DNA from: Batillaria attramentaria
Taxonomy: Eukaryota > Mollusca > Gastropoda > Batillariidae
Direction of reading: 5' to 3'
Assembly: GCA_018292915.2 (NCBI GenBank)
Contig: JACVVK020000092.1
Coordinates: forward strand, 1,257,501 to 1,321,500
Length of the DNA stretch: 64,000 bases
In this document: positions 48,421-59,504 of the stretch, piece by piece
Position numbering within the stretch: position 1 is the first letter of the stretch
Layout: the number at the start of each line of letters is the position of its first letter
Position numbers and translations under genes: made by a program
The notes under the pieces: model-generated
Database searches by the model: none
What the model was told of the DNA's origin: nothing
What the model saw: only the letters and a program-made list of their open reading frames with translations

Positions 48421-48967
48421 GATTACTTACGTATTCATCAGCATGGAGTGAATGCCAAACGTCCGTGAGCCTTTGGTCCCGACGTGAGAGGCCAGGCGCG
48501 TATCAATCAGTCCCTCAGCTTCAGTCTGCCAGCGCGGCAGTTTCTATTCCTCGGGACTGCATACTCGCGCTCTTGCGTATGTCGGCGCCGCTTCTTCGAT
48601 GAACTCGTGAATTTGTTTTTACGTGAGTGGGTTGTCGGGTTGTCTTAGGAATCACACCTCGTATTTTCGCTTTCACTTTTTCGGGAGCAATATGTTTACA
48701 ATTGCACTGACTGTGACGTCATAGCTTGCAGTCTCGGCCAGCAGCTTGAGGCGCTGGTTGGTGGCTATTTTTAGACTCGTGTTGCCGGCCAGCCGATAAG
48801 AAAAGGAGGGTAGGCTCGAAGAAAGTCGTATTTCTCAAATATTAAAAGCCGCAAAGTCACAGAAACGGTCGCGATGGTCAAATGAAACCTCCTTCTACTT
48901 GGCAAATAGCCTGAAACCTTCGTAAGCGGCAGTTTTCCCCTGAGCGCCCGTTACGAATATAGGGCCT

Positions 48968-48971
48968 TTAA
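48968..48971. repeat. TTAA target duplication, right
   Basis: TTAA directly outside the right terminus. Confidence 0.6.
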
Positions 48972-49151
48972 GGTGACCCCCCACGGGACCAAAATTTTTT
49001 TTGATCTTATCCGAGGGGCACGCTAAACAGTCCTCTGATAAGATCAACTACCAGTAAAAAACTTGATCTTATCCGAGGAGCTCAATATTTGGCGATTATG
49101 TCATTTTTTTCTAATTTTAGACCGAAAGACTTTCCGCCAAAATATGTAATT

Positions 49152-49152
<1 letters not shown>

Positions 49153-49211
<59 letters not shown>
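49153..49211 (+). repeat. (CA)n microsatellite
   Basis: Pure CA run of about 58 bp. Confidence 0.95.
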
Positions 49212-49214
<3 letters not shown>

Positions 49215-50009
49215 AGCACAAACGAACGCAAATGCATATACCCCCCCCCCACCCCCCCCACCCCTTTTTATTTTTTTTCCGAACCCTGTGGATCGCCCCT
49301 GTTGAGGGATGGTTGCACTGATGTTTCGTGAACAGCAAAAGTACTTCATTTTGCCTTCCGACTAAGCCTAGAAATTAACCAGGTCTCTCGCTCTCCCCCC
49401 CCCCCCCTCCCCTCCCTCCCTCTCTAACAACATAAGTATCACCACCACCACCATCATATCGCCACATTGCTCCCTGCATTCCAGCTCTTATCTTTCACAA
49501 AGATTGTACCAATTTCTAGATCTAAAAGGACCCTGAACGAAATAAGAAATCTTTTGTAAGTATACTCATCTGCGGTAAACTATCTTTATCGTCAGTTCAT
49601 CAAAAACAAGCGCCCCCCCCCCCCCCCCTTTCAGTTTCCATTTTCATTCTTTGGGTATCATCTCGTGGAATAAAAATGAAATAAAAATTCGTCTGTTTCG
49701 TCTTCGCCTCGCAGTGCAAATCCGGGTGTTGTTTCCAAGGGAAGCCACTCTCATCACATGGATTTCATCTTAAGCGGTAGTCTTCTCCATTTGGGAACCA
49801 AAACGGGGGTGACGTAATCCGAGGTTTTCCCTTATCCGAGGTGACGCTAAGCGAGGAATTCTAAATGGTACAAAGAAGGCTTTTGGCCGGGACCAACAAC
49901 CTGATTGATCTTATCAGAGGTGTGACCTTAAACGGTAGTGACGTTAAGCGAGGAGTACTGTATATTAAATTCCTTCGTGCATACCAAAAAAAAAAAAAAA
50001 AAACTTCAC

Positions 50010-50063
<54 letters not shown>
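50010..50063 (+). repeat. (GT)n microsatellite
   Basis: Pure GT run. Confidence 0.95.
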
Positions 50064-50064
<1 letters not shown>

Positions 50065-50528
50065 CAAACATCACAGGGAGATCTATAAACAATCACGACA
50101 TGGATTAAAACACCTTTAAGTAATGAGAAATACCTTTAAGTAACAGGGGGGGTCCAACAACTATAGGAGGGGTCCATTAACTTTAAAGTTATTGGACCGA
50201 GGGGGTCCAAGTACTATGGGGGCCCAACAACTTTATGACACCGGCGTAACTGTAACACGCAGGATGCGCTCTCCAGCCGGATCTAAGCCTATACTACTCC
50301 CTCCTTAGTCTGGCCTAAATAACGTGCATACTAACGATTCGTTTCATTAGTGGAGTGTTTCCAGCTTGGGAGTAAATCTGGCGTGTGAGGGTGGAGTATG
50401 TCTGGCTTGGGCTAGAGGGACGGAGTACATCCAGCTTTAACTGAAGCGGGAAGTGCCCCTGGAGTGTATAGAGCTGGGGATGTACATTCCACGTGTTACT
50501 GACAACGGTCACGTTACTACTCGCGATC

Positions 50529-50531
<3 letters not shown>

Positions 50532-50592
<61 letters not shown>

Positions 50593-50622
50593 AGTGTGTG
50601 TGTGTGTGTGTGTGCGCGCGCG
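50532..50622 (+). repeat. (GT)n then (CG)n microsatellite
   Basis: GT run with one CA interruption, ending in CGCG. Confidence 0.95.
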
Positions 50623-50907
50623 CTAGGGGGAAGGGATGGTTGCTTGTTTAACGTCCTTTTCCACTGAGTGAGGGAGGGGGGTAGGGGACATTAATACTGG
50701 ACTTTCCACGAGTTAATCGTAAACTGGCAATGTTGCAACAAAAAACAAAAAAAAGTAAAGAAAAAAAAAGTACGTTATATCACTGAGAGAGGGAATATAG
50801 TAGCACAGTCGCTCTCCCTTCAAGTGTTCGTAAACGTTCGAAAGTCAGAACAGTTGAAAAGCAACACGTTTGATTGGTTAAGGCTGAAGGTTAAGGCTGA
50901 AAGACCG

Positions 50908-50914
50908 TATAAAA
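50908..50914 (+). promoter_or_regulatory. TATA-box candidate upstream of the first selenoprotein W gene
   Basis: TATAAAA in the context 'gaccgtataaaagggattca', 495 bases before the start codon. It could set a start site near 50940. No supporting evidence beyond the consensus. Confidence 0.3.
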
Positions 50915-51408
50915 GGGATTCACCGGAGACGCTGCAGGGGAGAGAACTGCGTTTGTATGGACCGGAACGTAATCTTTAGATCTACAGATCCCATACAAAA
51001 AGCCGAAGTCATTGATAGGGTTCAGTGAAGATGTCCGATACTGCGGCACACACGCCGCGATATCACAGGGGTTTTTTTTTTTTGTTTTGTTTTGTTTTGT
51101 TTTGGTTTGTTTTTTCAGGCAGCAGCATGCCCAGCGTACAACGTACGCTGTCGCCTGCGTAGCAGGAACCTGTTTCCGTCTCTGCTACTCACTGTAGCAG
51201 GCTGCTAACGTTCCTAACACCCGCTGCCACCATATGTTGGCGGCAAGGGTAAACCATACATTTAGCCGGCGCTAAATTCATGATCAACGCAGAAATTGAT
51301 GATGTCACCCATTTTTGTCCGCCTGAAGAAACGTCAGTTTTGCCTCCTTCCTGTTGAATTGTGCAAACAGCGTCTCATAATTTCTTGCTTGCCGGCAAGT
51401 CAGTTACA

Positions 51409-53166
51409 ATGGTTGTGAAAGTTCACGTCATTCACTGGTAAGTCTTCGTTGATTACGGGAACTGATCCGGAAAGGAAATCCACGAGTCGGAGATCGTCCT
51501 TGAAAAGAAAGTCGTGCCATTTTTGGTTTTGGTGATTCACTGAAGCGCCGGCCGGCGCCGGTCCGGTTGTCAGTGAGTCAGTTGCCGGAGATGTAAGCGC
51601 TGCCGTTGGGTTTCCTTGTGGATCTGCTGGAGTAATCTTGAGTTATAACTTATGATAATTCATTATTCCAAACCTGTAAAATAAGATCTTGAAAAAGCCG
51701 GGTCACTGAGTATTCGAGATTCAGTTCGTCCTTCGCTGTTCACTGAGTCCACGGCCGGTTTGGGCGGCTGAGGTCTTCACTGTCAGTTTCGTGTGCTACT
51801 GAGTTGATGGCCATGGCGGGTGTATTGGGAGAGGCCTTCTGGACTCGGCTTCTTGCAAATTCAGCACTGAGCAGTTCTCTGGACAGGCATAGACCAACAG
51901 ATGGAGGGTCAACCCGATACTGATTACCACGCGCGCGTTCTCGACGCCCTATAGAACACCGGGAACATACGGCGACGGACACAAAGACACGGGGAAACAA
52001 AGGTCTGAACCGCAAAAACGAGTCTGTGCACGGTTCGGCCTGGCGCTCTATGTTCCCGGCTGCTTGGGTTTTCATTTCTCGCAAGGGCCCTGTCCAGTCC
52101 TAGCCTTGAGTGGCTCAGTTGGATTAGCGTTAGACTGAGTGTTGAGGTTAGATTTAGAGTTAGTTATAGCATTAGATTTAGGGTCAAATTAATGGCTAAT
52201 TAATGTAAATTAATGTTCGTATTAGTGTCAGTACAAGCAATGGGCAGAACACACACACTCTGCCGTTCAACTGATTGGTCTGCTGTTGATTTGACCGGGT
52301 TGTGACAAGTGGTGTCATCTGCAAACAGGGTCTGTCGTGAGTTTTTGGTAATATCTTCACTTCTCCTTTTGTTTCCAGTGGAGCATGAGGGTACAGGCCA
52401 AAGGTAAGTTCTGTGGACACCACGTAAACAGAATCAACAGTATTATAGAAATGGTCGTAAAGGTGCCCACATAAAAACGGATGTGTGTGTGCGTTGGAGG
52501 GGGGGGGTGGGGGGGGGGGCTCAGTCATCACAAGTTATAATGGTGTGTCAATCTTCATGCAATGGTATACAAGCAGAGGCAGTATTTTTCCATATCTCGT
52601 TTCACAGTCTGAGGAAACCAAAATATCTAAACTAAGTTGAGTAGTGTTGTGAATGTCGACTTCATTATCTCAGCCATGCTTTTTCTTGACCGTCTTACAG
52701 TTTCTCAAACTCCAGCAGAATCTGCTTCATGAGTTTAAGAATGGCGAAGTGCAAGTAGTAAGTATACATACGTGCGCTGTAACCAAGTTTCTAGTCAGTC
52801 ACTTGAAACTGTAATTTGTTCAGAACTCTCCATTTCGATTTACACAGTGTTTTTACATTGTCTTCATCAGTTCGTGTTTTTTCATGATTGTAGTGTCCGA
52901 TGTGCCAATACCAGTAGTTGTCGTTGTGACTGCTGTTGTATGCTTATGTTTTCGGAAGTCGTCGATAGGTTTGGGAGACCAACCGTAAGAGACAGTATTA
53001 GTTGCCGTTAGAATTTAACCGAATGGAATACGATTGTTTGCACAGACAGGCGAAGGAACTCCCGACAGAACTGGTTGGTTTGAGGTCCAGGTGAACGGGA
53101 ATCTAGTGCATTCCAAAAAGGTGACTTCCTCCTCTCCACCGCGCCTCCTCCTCTCCACCCCCCACC

Positions 53167-53248
<82 letters not shown>

Positions 53249-53626
53249 TTTCTCTTATTTTGTTGTTCAAGCGTCATCATGGCAGTTTAACGATTCGACA
53301 GTGTCGCAGTTTTCGGCACTAAAACAGTTGTACGAAAAGGACACCGTGGTACGAAAATGACACTAACAAGCACGTAACCACGTTTAACTTCAACAGAAGC
53401 CGGGGCCGCTGTGCAGAAATGCCATGCCATCGCTAATGTAGGGTGCCCTGAAAGAAGGTACTATCGATACAGATAAAAAGAGGAGAGATATTACGTCTTG
53501 GCAAGTAACCCTCGGATATTATGTATCCAATAGCTATGGTATGAATAACAATCTTTGATATAATTCTGTGTGCGATCAGTAAAATCGAACGCTACTGAAT
53601 GGCTCACGGCACTGTGAACTAGGTGG

Positions 53627-53676
<50 letters not shown>

Positions 53677-53771
53677 CTGTTTCTTTATGATACCTTCAGA
53701 ATGGGGACGGCGAAGTGGACTCCGATACCAAGTTCAACAAGATTGTTAAGACCATCAAGGCTGCATTGTAA
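51409..53771 (+). CDS. SELENOW: Selenoprotein W, tandem copy 1 (five coding exons)
   Basis: Exons: 51409-51437, 52379-52403, 52701-52757, 53046-53120, 53700-53771, all with GT/AG borders. They join into an 85-codon frame plus TAA if the TGA at 52386-52388 is read as selenocysteine. The protein starts MVVKVHVIHCGAUGYRPK, with the CxxU redox motif of the Rdx family, then FLKLQQNLLHEFKNGEVQV, TGEGTPDRTGWFEVQVNG and NLVHSKKNGDGEVDSDTKF, ending KAAL. Length and the block order GEGTPxxTGWFEVxVNGxLxHSKKxGDG are those of selenoprotein W, a small cytosolic thioredoxin-fold selenoprotein. A 3'UTR intron (donor 53816, acceptor 54581) leads to an exon with a SECIS-like hairpin. Intron 4 holds (CA)n and (GATT)n arrays. 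It differs from copy 2 at many C-terminal positions. Confidence 0.92.
52386..52388 (+). other. Selenocysteine TGA codon, copy 1
   Basis: In-frame TGA between GCA and GGG in exon 2, at the U of CGAU. Confidence 0.9.
53170..53246 (+). repeat. (CA)n microsatellite
   Basis: About 76 bp of CA, just after exon 4 of selenoprotein W copy 1. Confidence 0.95.
53625..53676 (+). repeat. (GATT)n microsatellite
   Basis: About 13 GATT units, 24 bases before the last coding exon. Confidence 0.95.
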
Positions 53772-54610
53772 ACCCTGAAAGGAATGCACAGGGACGCTTG
53801 AAGCTGACAAGGGAGGTACGAGAGGTGTACCAAAAGTCCAGTCGCAAACGCTGTCGGCTAGTGTACAGTTAAGCACTCAGCCCGGCAGCGAAGAATCACA
53901 TGCTCTCCCACTGCGCATGACACCTCAGTTTTGATTTGGATTATTCGGGCTGAGTTCTGACCTGTGTAAACGAACACTGTCACGATCAACACAAAGCTTA
54001 ACTCTTTGGAGATGCACTCGCTGAGAAGTACTTTTCAGTGTTTTTAAATCCAGAAAATACAGTTCTTGTAGCAAACAAAAATGTTCTTTATATCATTGGA
54101 AAAATCACAGAATTCTTTCTTAAGTTGTTTTTTTTTTCTAGTGAAATACCTTTCATATGCAATAAAACATGCATTCTGCTTCCAAATCAATGGCACGTCG
54201 TCAAGGGACGTAAGTGGTGTCTGCTAAGTATCAGCACACGCATCAACAAAGAGTTAACCTTTGCCTTACATCGATGCGTGCAAATGTTATCAACATGTAA
54301 GAAGCTGTGCCTAAACAACTAAACCAAGAATGTGGTAAATTGAATTCTGCATTTTCACTCGATTCAAACTTGTGATACTGACATCAAAATCAGTCATAAC
54401 TTGACTTGCCGAACTATGCGGCAGGTCTGCCGTTTTACTGTGTATGGTCTTAAGATGTGTAGAACGTTTTAGTTTTGTTGCCTTGTGTCATTTATTGTGA
54501 ACAGTGTGAGTGATTTGTGCGTACCTCCAGATCAATATATTGAAGCCCATATTTACGCCTTCTGGAACTGTTCTTCTTCAGGAATGGTGACTTGGTGTCG
54601 CGTCACTTGT

Positions 54611-54684
54611 GTCAACGTCTGCATGGCGAGGCACGCTGAAAGTACCCTGTATGCGGCGGGACTCTGATCAGATTGGCGGTTGAC
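54611..54684 (+). promoter_or_regulatory. SECIS-like element, copy 1 (AUGG quartet variant)
   Basis: Inside the 3'UTR exon starting at 54582. GTCAA (54611) with CTGC pairs with GCGG-TTGAC (ending 54684) as helix I. ATGGC (54623-54627) faces TGAT (54665-54668) at the quartet position. Helix II is GAGGCACGCTG against the strand ending CGGCGGGACTC. The apical loop begins AAAG right after helix II, at 12 bases from the quartet, as in animal SECIS elements. The canonical 5' ATGA is ATGG. Confidence 0.6.
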
Positions 54685-54847
54685 ACCTGTGATCCCATCA
54701 ACTCTTCTTCCGTCTCTTGAAAACTGACAAAATGCATCATTGTCCAGCTGTACACTGACATTCATTCGATGCGGACACCAGTGCACATTGGCGTTAATCA
54801 ATCATTTGTAGCAGTGGCATTCAGATAGCTCTTATTCACCTACCAGA

Positions 54848-54884
54848 TTTCTCCCGTATCTGCCCCCCCCCCCCCCCCCCCCCC
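54848..54884 (+). repeat. C run
   Basis: Poly-C of about 22 bases. Confidence 0.8.
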
Positions 54885-55035
54885 GCTCATTTCATTTAGT
54901 GCTCACGGCACACTTCAATAACTGGCTGTTTATAGTCACGTGTAGTGATATGAAAATACAATACCGCCGCTGCACTGAAACAAGTCTTCTTCGTGATCAG
55001 TTATCCGTCATGATCATAATACATGTACAACACAC

Positions 55036-55260
55036 ATAACAAGGGCCGAACAGTTTGGCCTAGTGGTTAAGGCCGCGTCCGCAGCCACTGAAGTGGTTTA
55101 AGGGGTCCGCGGCCTGCTGATCCCAGTGAGGCACAGGGTTCGAATCCCCTTGTGGCCAGGACACGATTCAGTTGAGTCAAACTATGATCACTAGACGGAC
55201 ACGCCGGTTCAGGTTACCGTCGGTGCAGTTCAGTCTCGACTTCTCGTCAGTCAGTTCCGC
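55036..55260 (+). mobile_element. tRNA-like SINE (family D)
   Basis: 'tttggcctagtggttaaggc' (box A-like) and 'cacagggttcgaatcccctt' (box B) are spaced with a long variable arm, as in class II tRNAs (Ser/Leu). The acceptor stem does not pair, so it is a tRNA-derived repeat rather than a working tRNA gene. The body runs into CAGT-rich DNA. Confidence 0.55.
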
Positions 55261-56380
55261 ATGCACTGACTAGTATGATGCAGTACTAATAGTATTGCTG
55301 AACACCAAGTGTATACTGCCGTGGCGGATTTGGAGTATTCGCCGGGGTTGAGTTTGTTCGTGCTCGTGGGTTGTATGTGTGCCGACATTGTTGGCATGTG
55401 TGTGGGCTGGGGGAGGGGGGGGGGGGTATCAATCCACTTGCACGCCGACTGAGTCAGTTCAATCATGCTTCGCTGAGTGTAACTGTGCAAGCCCTAGCCT
55501 CCGAGTCCGGGCGGGCAAACCTAGACATCAGTACAGGTGTAGTCGGAAAATAACACAGCGGGAAAAAAAAAACACTATAGGAGTGTTTATTTCCCAGTAA
55601 AGTAACACTGGGAGTGTTATTTTCCTAGGAAGATTACACGAGACTCCTGCGGTGTTTCTTTCCTAGGAAAAATACACTCACCGTGTTGTTTTTTTTCCTG
55701 GAAGTCTTTTTTGCCTCCTATACCGGCCTGACTCAGCCGGTGCGGCCCGGCGTCGGTCCGTGCAGCCGCAGGCCTACACGAGCAGTCAGTGTACTGCGGA
55801 CATCATTGCCGGCCGTACGTACGGCTATCAGTGATGACTGACTCAGTGGCCCTGGCGGCAGATTGATACTGTGACATACTGAACATGTCTCTGTACCGCA
55901 TAATCGGATGAGCGGGGAAGAGATAATTTGTAGTAGTTCAGTTGTTGCCATGAAGTCAGTAGAAGTATAACTGACAGTGACTATCACCGGCCGAACGGAA
56001 CGCAGTCAAAACCGGCTGTATGATCGTCGGATAGGCCGCGGGACCGCCGGTGCCACTTCTCAGTGTCAGTAACGTAATGCAGTGGATCAGTTTGAGGAGT
56101 TCGACGGCGGGTGCGGGGAGATAACTTTGCTTGTAAACGCAACTGATCCGGCCGGCTTGGATCTACAGTCGATCCCAGCACAGGCCGACAAAAACAACCG
56201 ACTTGAAATCACAGTCAGTAGTACATGTACCAAGAAAACTCAGTGCCAGCGGGGTCGGCGGCCCGGCACGGCCGCGGCGGCCGGTCAGACGGAGTCAGTG
56301 CCAGCCGGTGGGCCGGCGGTAAAAAAAGTGATTGAAAACCCGGCTGTAACTGAAGAGGCAAAACCTGTGGGCCCACATCT
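55261..56380. other. CAGT/ACTG-rich intergenic stretch between the two selenoprotein W genes
   Basis: No gene. 'cagt', 'actg' and 'ccggc' words recur throughout, as they do in 51540-52090 (intron 1 of copy 1). A short series of 'aagtaacactgggagtgtta' + 'ttttcctagga' units lies at 55575-55690. Confidence 0.4.
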
Positions 56381-56652
56381 CCCGCCTCCCCAAGCTCTAT
56401 AGCGGTATCGCCGAAAATCGGCAATTGCAAAACGAGTAGTACAGTTGCAGCAATCCATCGCAACATGCCCCTTTTAGATTTTAGCGGTAACAGAAAACCA
56501 TACATTCAACGCACAAAGTGATGGCGTCACCATATTTTGTCCAGCTAAAGCAACACCTTTTCAGTTGCATCCAGTGCGAAAAGGTTGCTTATGCAAACAG
56601 CGGCGTTATCGTTGGGTTGGTAAGACAGTTGTGCCGGCAAGTTGACTGTGAA

Positions 56653-57870
56653 ATGGCTGTGAAAGTTCACGTCGTGTATTGGTAAGTTTTCACCGATCTG
56701 TGACAAAACCACCTAACAGACAGTTGACTAGAAGTGACTGGGAACTCCAGCATTTTTGCTTTACATAACGACGCTAACTGAAACAGGGTTTTCTTCTATT
56801 GACCGGCGCATGTAAACAAACCTGTTTGAGAGAAGAATGTGCTACCAGGTGCGTGTCGAAATAAAAGCGAATGGATGTGATACACGTAGACACCTGCATA
56901 TATTGATGTTTCTGATCACCCATGCTTTATCATGAATGGTTCCGCGGTGCACAGCCGTCATTGACCACACATTCCATCCATAATTATACAGGTAGTGCGA
57001 ACTGCTGATGTCATCCTGACTGTTGACTTCGTGTGTGTGTGTGTGTGTGTTGTTTTTGTTTTGTTTTTTTTACGCCGTAGAGTTGAATTTACGGCAGTTC
57101 ATAATTAAATGTCCATGTCACTTCACTGAGTGACTGTTGTGCTGATAGTGATACATGTCATGATATTCTGTTGCTCATGAGTTCATTGAGCATGAACCCT
57201 TTCGTTAAGAACACAGTGCGCAGCATACACGATCGCCAAGCTTGTTGGTTGGTTTGTTGTTGTTGTTGGGGTTGTTGTTGTTGTAGGGGTTTTGTGTGTG
57301 TGTGTGTTTTGGGGGGTGGGGGGGGGGGTGTCCATCTCAAAAGCCCTTTCTGGATGAGATATCTTTCTTTTCTCATCTATGGACTTGATCAGCGTATGTA
57401 ACCTCTGTCATGTTTCTAATGGCTCCTTAAATTGTTTTTCTTTTCTTTTCAGTGGAGCATGAGGGTACAAGCCAAAGGTAAGGTGTATGGTCATACTTTA
57501 CACATATTGTATTAGTCTGTTTTCAGATCAGTAATGGTGTGTCAAGCATGTACACGTAGAGGCAGTTAAAGCCAAATCTCATTTCTGTTAATCTGAAGAA
57601 ACCAAAATATGAGACTTGAGTTACATGTATCATGAAAACTTACTCAGTGTTTTTCTTGACCCTCTTGCAGTTTCAAAAACTCCAGGGGAGACTTCTCCAG
57701 GTGTTTAAGAATGGTGAAGTGGATGTCGTAAGTATACACTGAAACATGCAGTGTCATTTTCTATGGACTGAGGGAAACCCATTTGGCACTTGTGTTCAGA
57801 ACACTCAATTTAGTTTAATATGTCTTCCAATATATATATATATATCAAGACTCGCTGATCATTCCTGGCC

Positions 57871-57901
<31 letters not shown>

Positions 57902-58697
57902 CTGGTTGTTGGGTTTTGGGGGTTTGGTAACTAATGTCACACTTTCATCTTTGGAGAATGATGTGTATTGCATAAGCTGTTGAAAGTACATATAACACGG
58001 GAAGAATTTATTGAATAGAATTAAACTTGTTGCAGACTGGCGAGGGAACTCCCCACACAACTGGTTGGTTTGAGGTCCAGGTGAACGGGAAACTAGTGCA
58101 TTCCAAAAAGGTGACTCCCCTCCCCTCCCGCCCCAAGATTTTCACAAATGATTTTTATAACTATCATCGTCATATAGAATTTTGCATAACTCATATTTAT
58201 CAGTGTGATGATATTACCATAATTTGATGGTGACATCAACAAATATACAATGTATATGACCATGTTTAGCAGAAAGAACGCTGTGCAGTCAGTACTACAT
58301 GTAATGGAATTGGAGCTTCTTAATTAGAAAGGTCACAGTTGTGTACTGATGGGTTCCATCTAGTTTCGCCAAACTTTCATCCGTTTGTATTATTTGGATA
58401 ATTACATAACTATATGTAACTGCAAGTGTCGTTTACCTGTCAGTACATGCTACTGTATGGCACGCATATTTTACAAACTGTGCTCTGGAGTAGGTTGTTT
58501 TCCATCTGTGAAAACCCAGCTTGACAACCGGTATAACAATTCACGATCGATCGATTGACTGATAGGTTACTTTATGACCCCTGTTCTGACTGACTGACTG
58601 ATCTGTTTCTTTATGTTACATTCAGAATGGGGACGGCTATGTGGACACTGATGCCAAGTTCGACAAGATTGTTGAGGGCATCAGGGCCGCAATGTAA
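56653..58697 (+). CDS. SELENOW: Selenoprotein W, tandem copy 2 (five coding exons)
   Basis: Exons: 56653-56681, 57453-57477, 57671-57727, 58036-58110, 58626-58697, with exon lengths identical to copy 1 (29, 25, 57, 75, 72). The TGA at 57460-57462 is the selenocysteine codon. The protein reads MAVKVHVVYCGAUGYKPK, FQKLQGRLLQVFKNGEVDV, TGEGTPHTTGWFEVQVNG, KLVHSKKNGDGYVDTDAKF, DKIVEGIRAAM, closer to known selenoprotein W than copy 1 (VVYCGAUGY, GDGYVDT). A 3'UTR intron (donor 58742, acceptor ending 59403) precedes a SECIS-bearing exon. The 250 bp upstream of the start codon are related to the same region of copy 1, so the duplication included the promoter-proximal part. Confidence 0.93.
57460..57462 (+). 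other. Selenocysteine TGA codon, copy 2
   Basis: In-frame TGA in exon 2, same position as in copy 1. Confidence 0.92.
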
Positions 58698-59432
58698 ACC
58701 CTGAAAGGAATGTACAGGAACGCCTGAAGCTGACAAGGGAGGTAAGAATCTGTGTACCATTTGGAATTCAGTGTCTTCCACACTCGGTATTCTGATATCA
58801 GATTGCAGTGCTTGATAATACCCAGTAATATGAAGCAACCTTAAAATGAATGAATATTTGTAGGTACTTCAGTGTTATCACGTATCTAGCACGTAAGGCT
58901 AATATCGCAAACATTGGTATTTTAACTGGTTCAGGATCTGTTTCTTGAGATGATTTACACTCGACTCGAAAATCGTTCAGTATATTCTGTGATGCTCTAC
59001 CCTGCAGACACGATCTGCCTATGTTTAAATCCTTGTGTCATTTATGGTATTTCAAACAATCTTCATGATCTGTGCATGTATATGTGGACTGAAATGTACA
59101 TGTTACCATGCAGGACTTAAAACAGTCCATGGTCCAAAAGGAGAAAAAGTTTGTGAAGTAGTGGCAAAGCCACAAGCATGCATCTGCTTTTACACTGGAG
59201 GTGGGCGGGAGGGGGGGGGGGGTCTTGGGTCATGTCCTTTCTGGAATTTTTTTTTTTAATCAGACTAAAATTTCATGCATTTTCAGTGCTTCTGAAGAGG
59301 AAACACCTTTTTTTAAGAAGGAAAATTTTTAGCCAAAGGGGGAAAATCCATCAAACAGAGGAAGATTTTAAGACCTGATGATATCTTCTGGATTGTTCCT
59401 CAGGAATGATGACTTGGTGCTACGTCACTTAC

Positions 59433-59504
59433 GTCAACGTCCGCATGGCGAGTTAAGCTGAAAGTACTCTGTATGGGGCGGAACTCTGATGATTGGCGGT
59501 TGAC
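59433..59504 (+). promoter_or_regulatory. SECIS-like element, copy 2 (AUGG quartet variant)
   Basis: Same architecture as copy 1. Helix I GTCAA/CCGC with GCGG/TTGAC, ATGGC (59445-59449) opposite TGAT (59487-59490), helix II GAGTTAAGCTG against GGCGGAACTC, and the loop starting AAAG (59461). Position 5 of helix II is T-A here and C-G in copy 1, a compensatory change that supports the fold. Confidence 0.6.

Larger units (their letters stand above)
43583..48500 (-). pseudogene. Kolobok-type transposase, spliced and frame-damaged
   Basis: Exon-like blocks on the - strand with AG/GT borders: one ending at 48431 (LASHVGTKGSRTFGIHSML or, in another frame, RLTDVWHSLHADEY), 47788-47750, 47472-47378, 47071-46994, one starting at 46310, 45706-45619, 45123-44947, 44590-44445 and 43942-43583. 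Block 45706-45619 is acidic (RRKEEEEDPCDVDDPDYEPY), as often seen before the catalytic region. Block 45123-44947 reads FHGIQRTYLESTIAGYWADH and SVLNSFLGQSPIIL, matching the segment just before the GDGR-DSPG motif. Block 44590-44445 reads ALEVFHQHTLMYC in one frame and VRNLLTALDHNIHSDRGIW in the next, the conserved LEVFHS and LA-LDHN motifs, split by a frameshift. The last reads PEKERKTYPHIRD. The central catalytic block is not seen, so the gene is broken. Confidence 0.55.
40375..48967. mobile_element. 8.6-kb Kolobok-like DNA transposon
   Basis: The left terminus after TTAA is AGGCTCTATACGC; the right terminus reads AGGCCCTATATTCG on the - strand and is also followed by TTAA. This is a short inverted repeat with TTAA duplication, as known for the Kolobok superfamily. 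The interior contains spliced exons on the - strand whose translation matches, in order, blocks of Kolobok transposases, and a P2X7-like gene on the + strand, tail to tail. Both genes carry frame damage, so the copy is probably dead. Base composition is more AT-rich and has fewer microsatellites than the flanks. Confidence 0.6.
48972..50250. other. No gene; recurring 'cttatccgagg' blocks
   Basis: 'cttatccgagg' or a close variant occurs at 49006, 49067, 49831 and, as 'cttatcagagg', at 49910; 'acgctaa-c' and 'cgttaagcgagg' accompany it. This may be the two ends of an unidentified element. (CA)n at 49153-49211, C runs at 49240-49264, 49398-49414 and 49613-49630, and (GT)n at 50010-50063 lie in the same interval. 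Confidence 0.4.

Noticed and set aside
51740..52084. A 114-codon - strand open frame in intron 1 of selenoprotein W copy 1
   Set aside because: No domain; lies within a CAGT-rich repeat-like segment; antisense to a well-supported gene.
55036..55160. A functional tRNA-Ser/Leu gene
   Set aside because: Box A and box B are good but the acceptor stem does not pair and the sequence continues into a repeat body; a SINE fits better.
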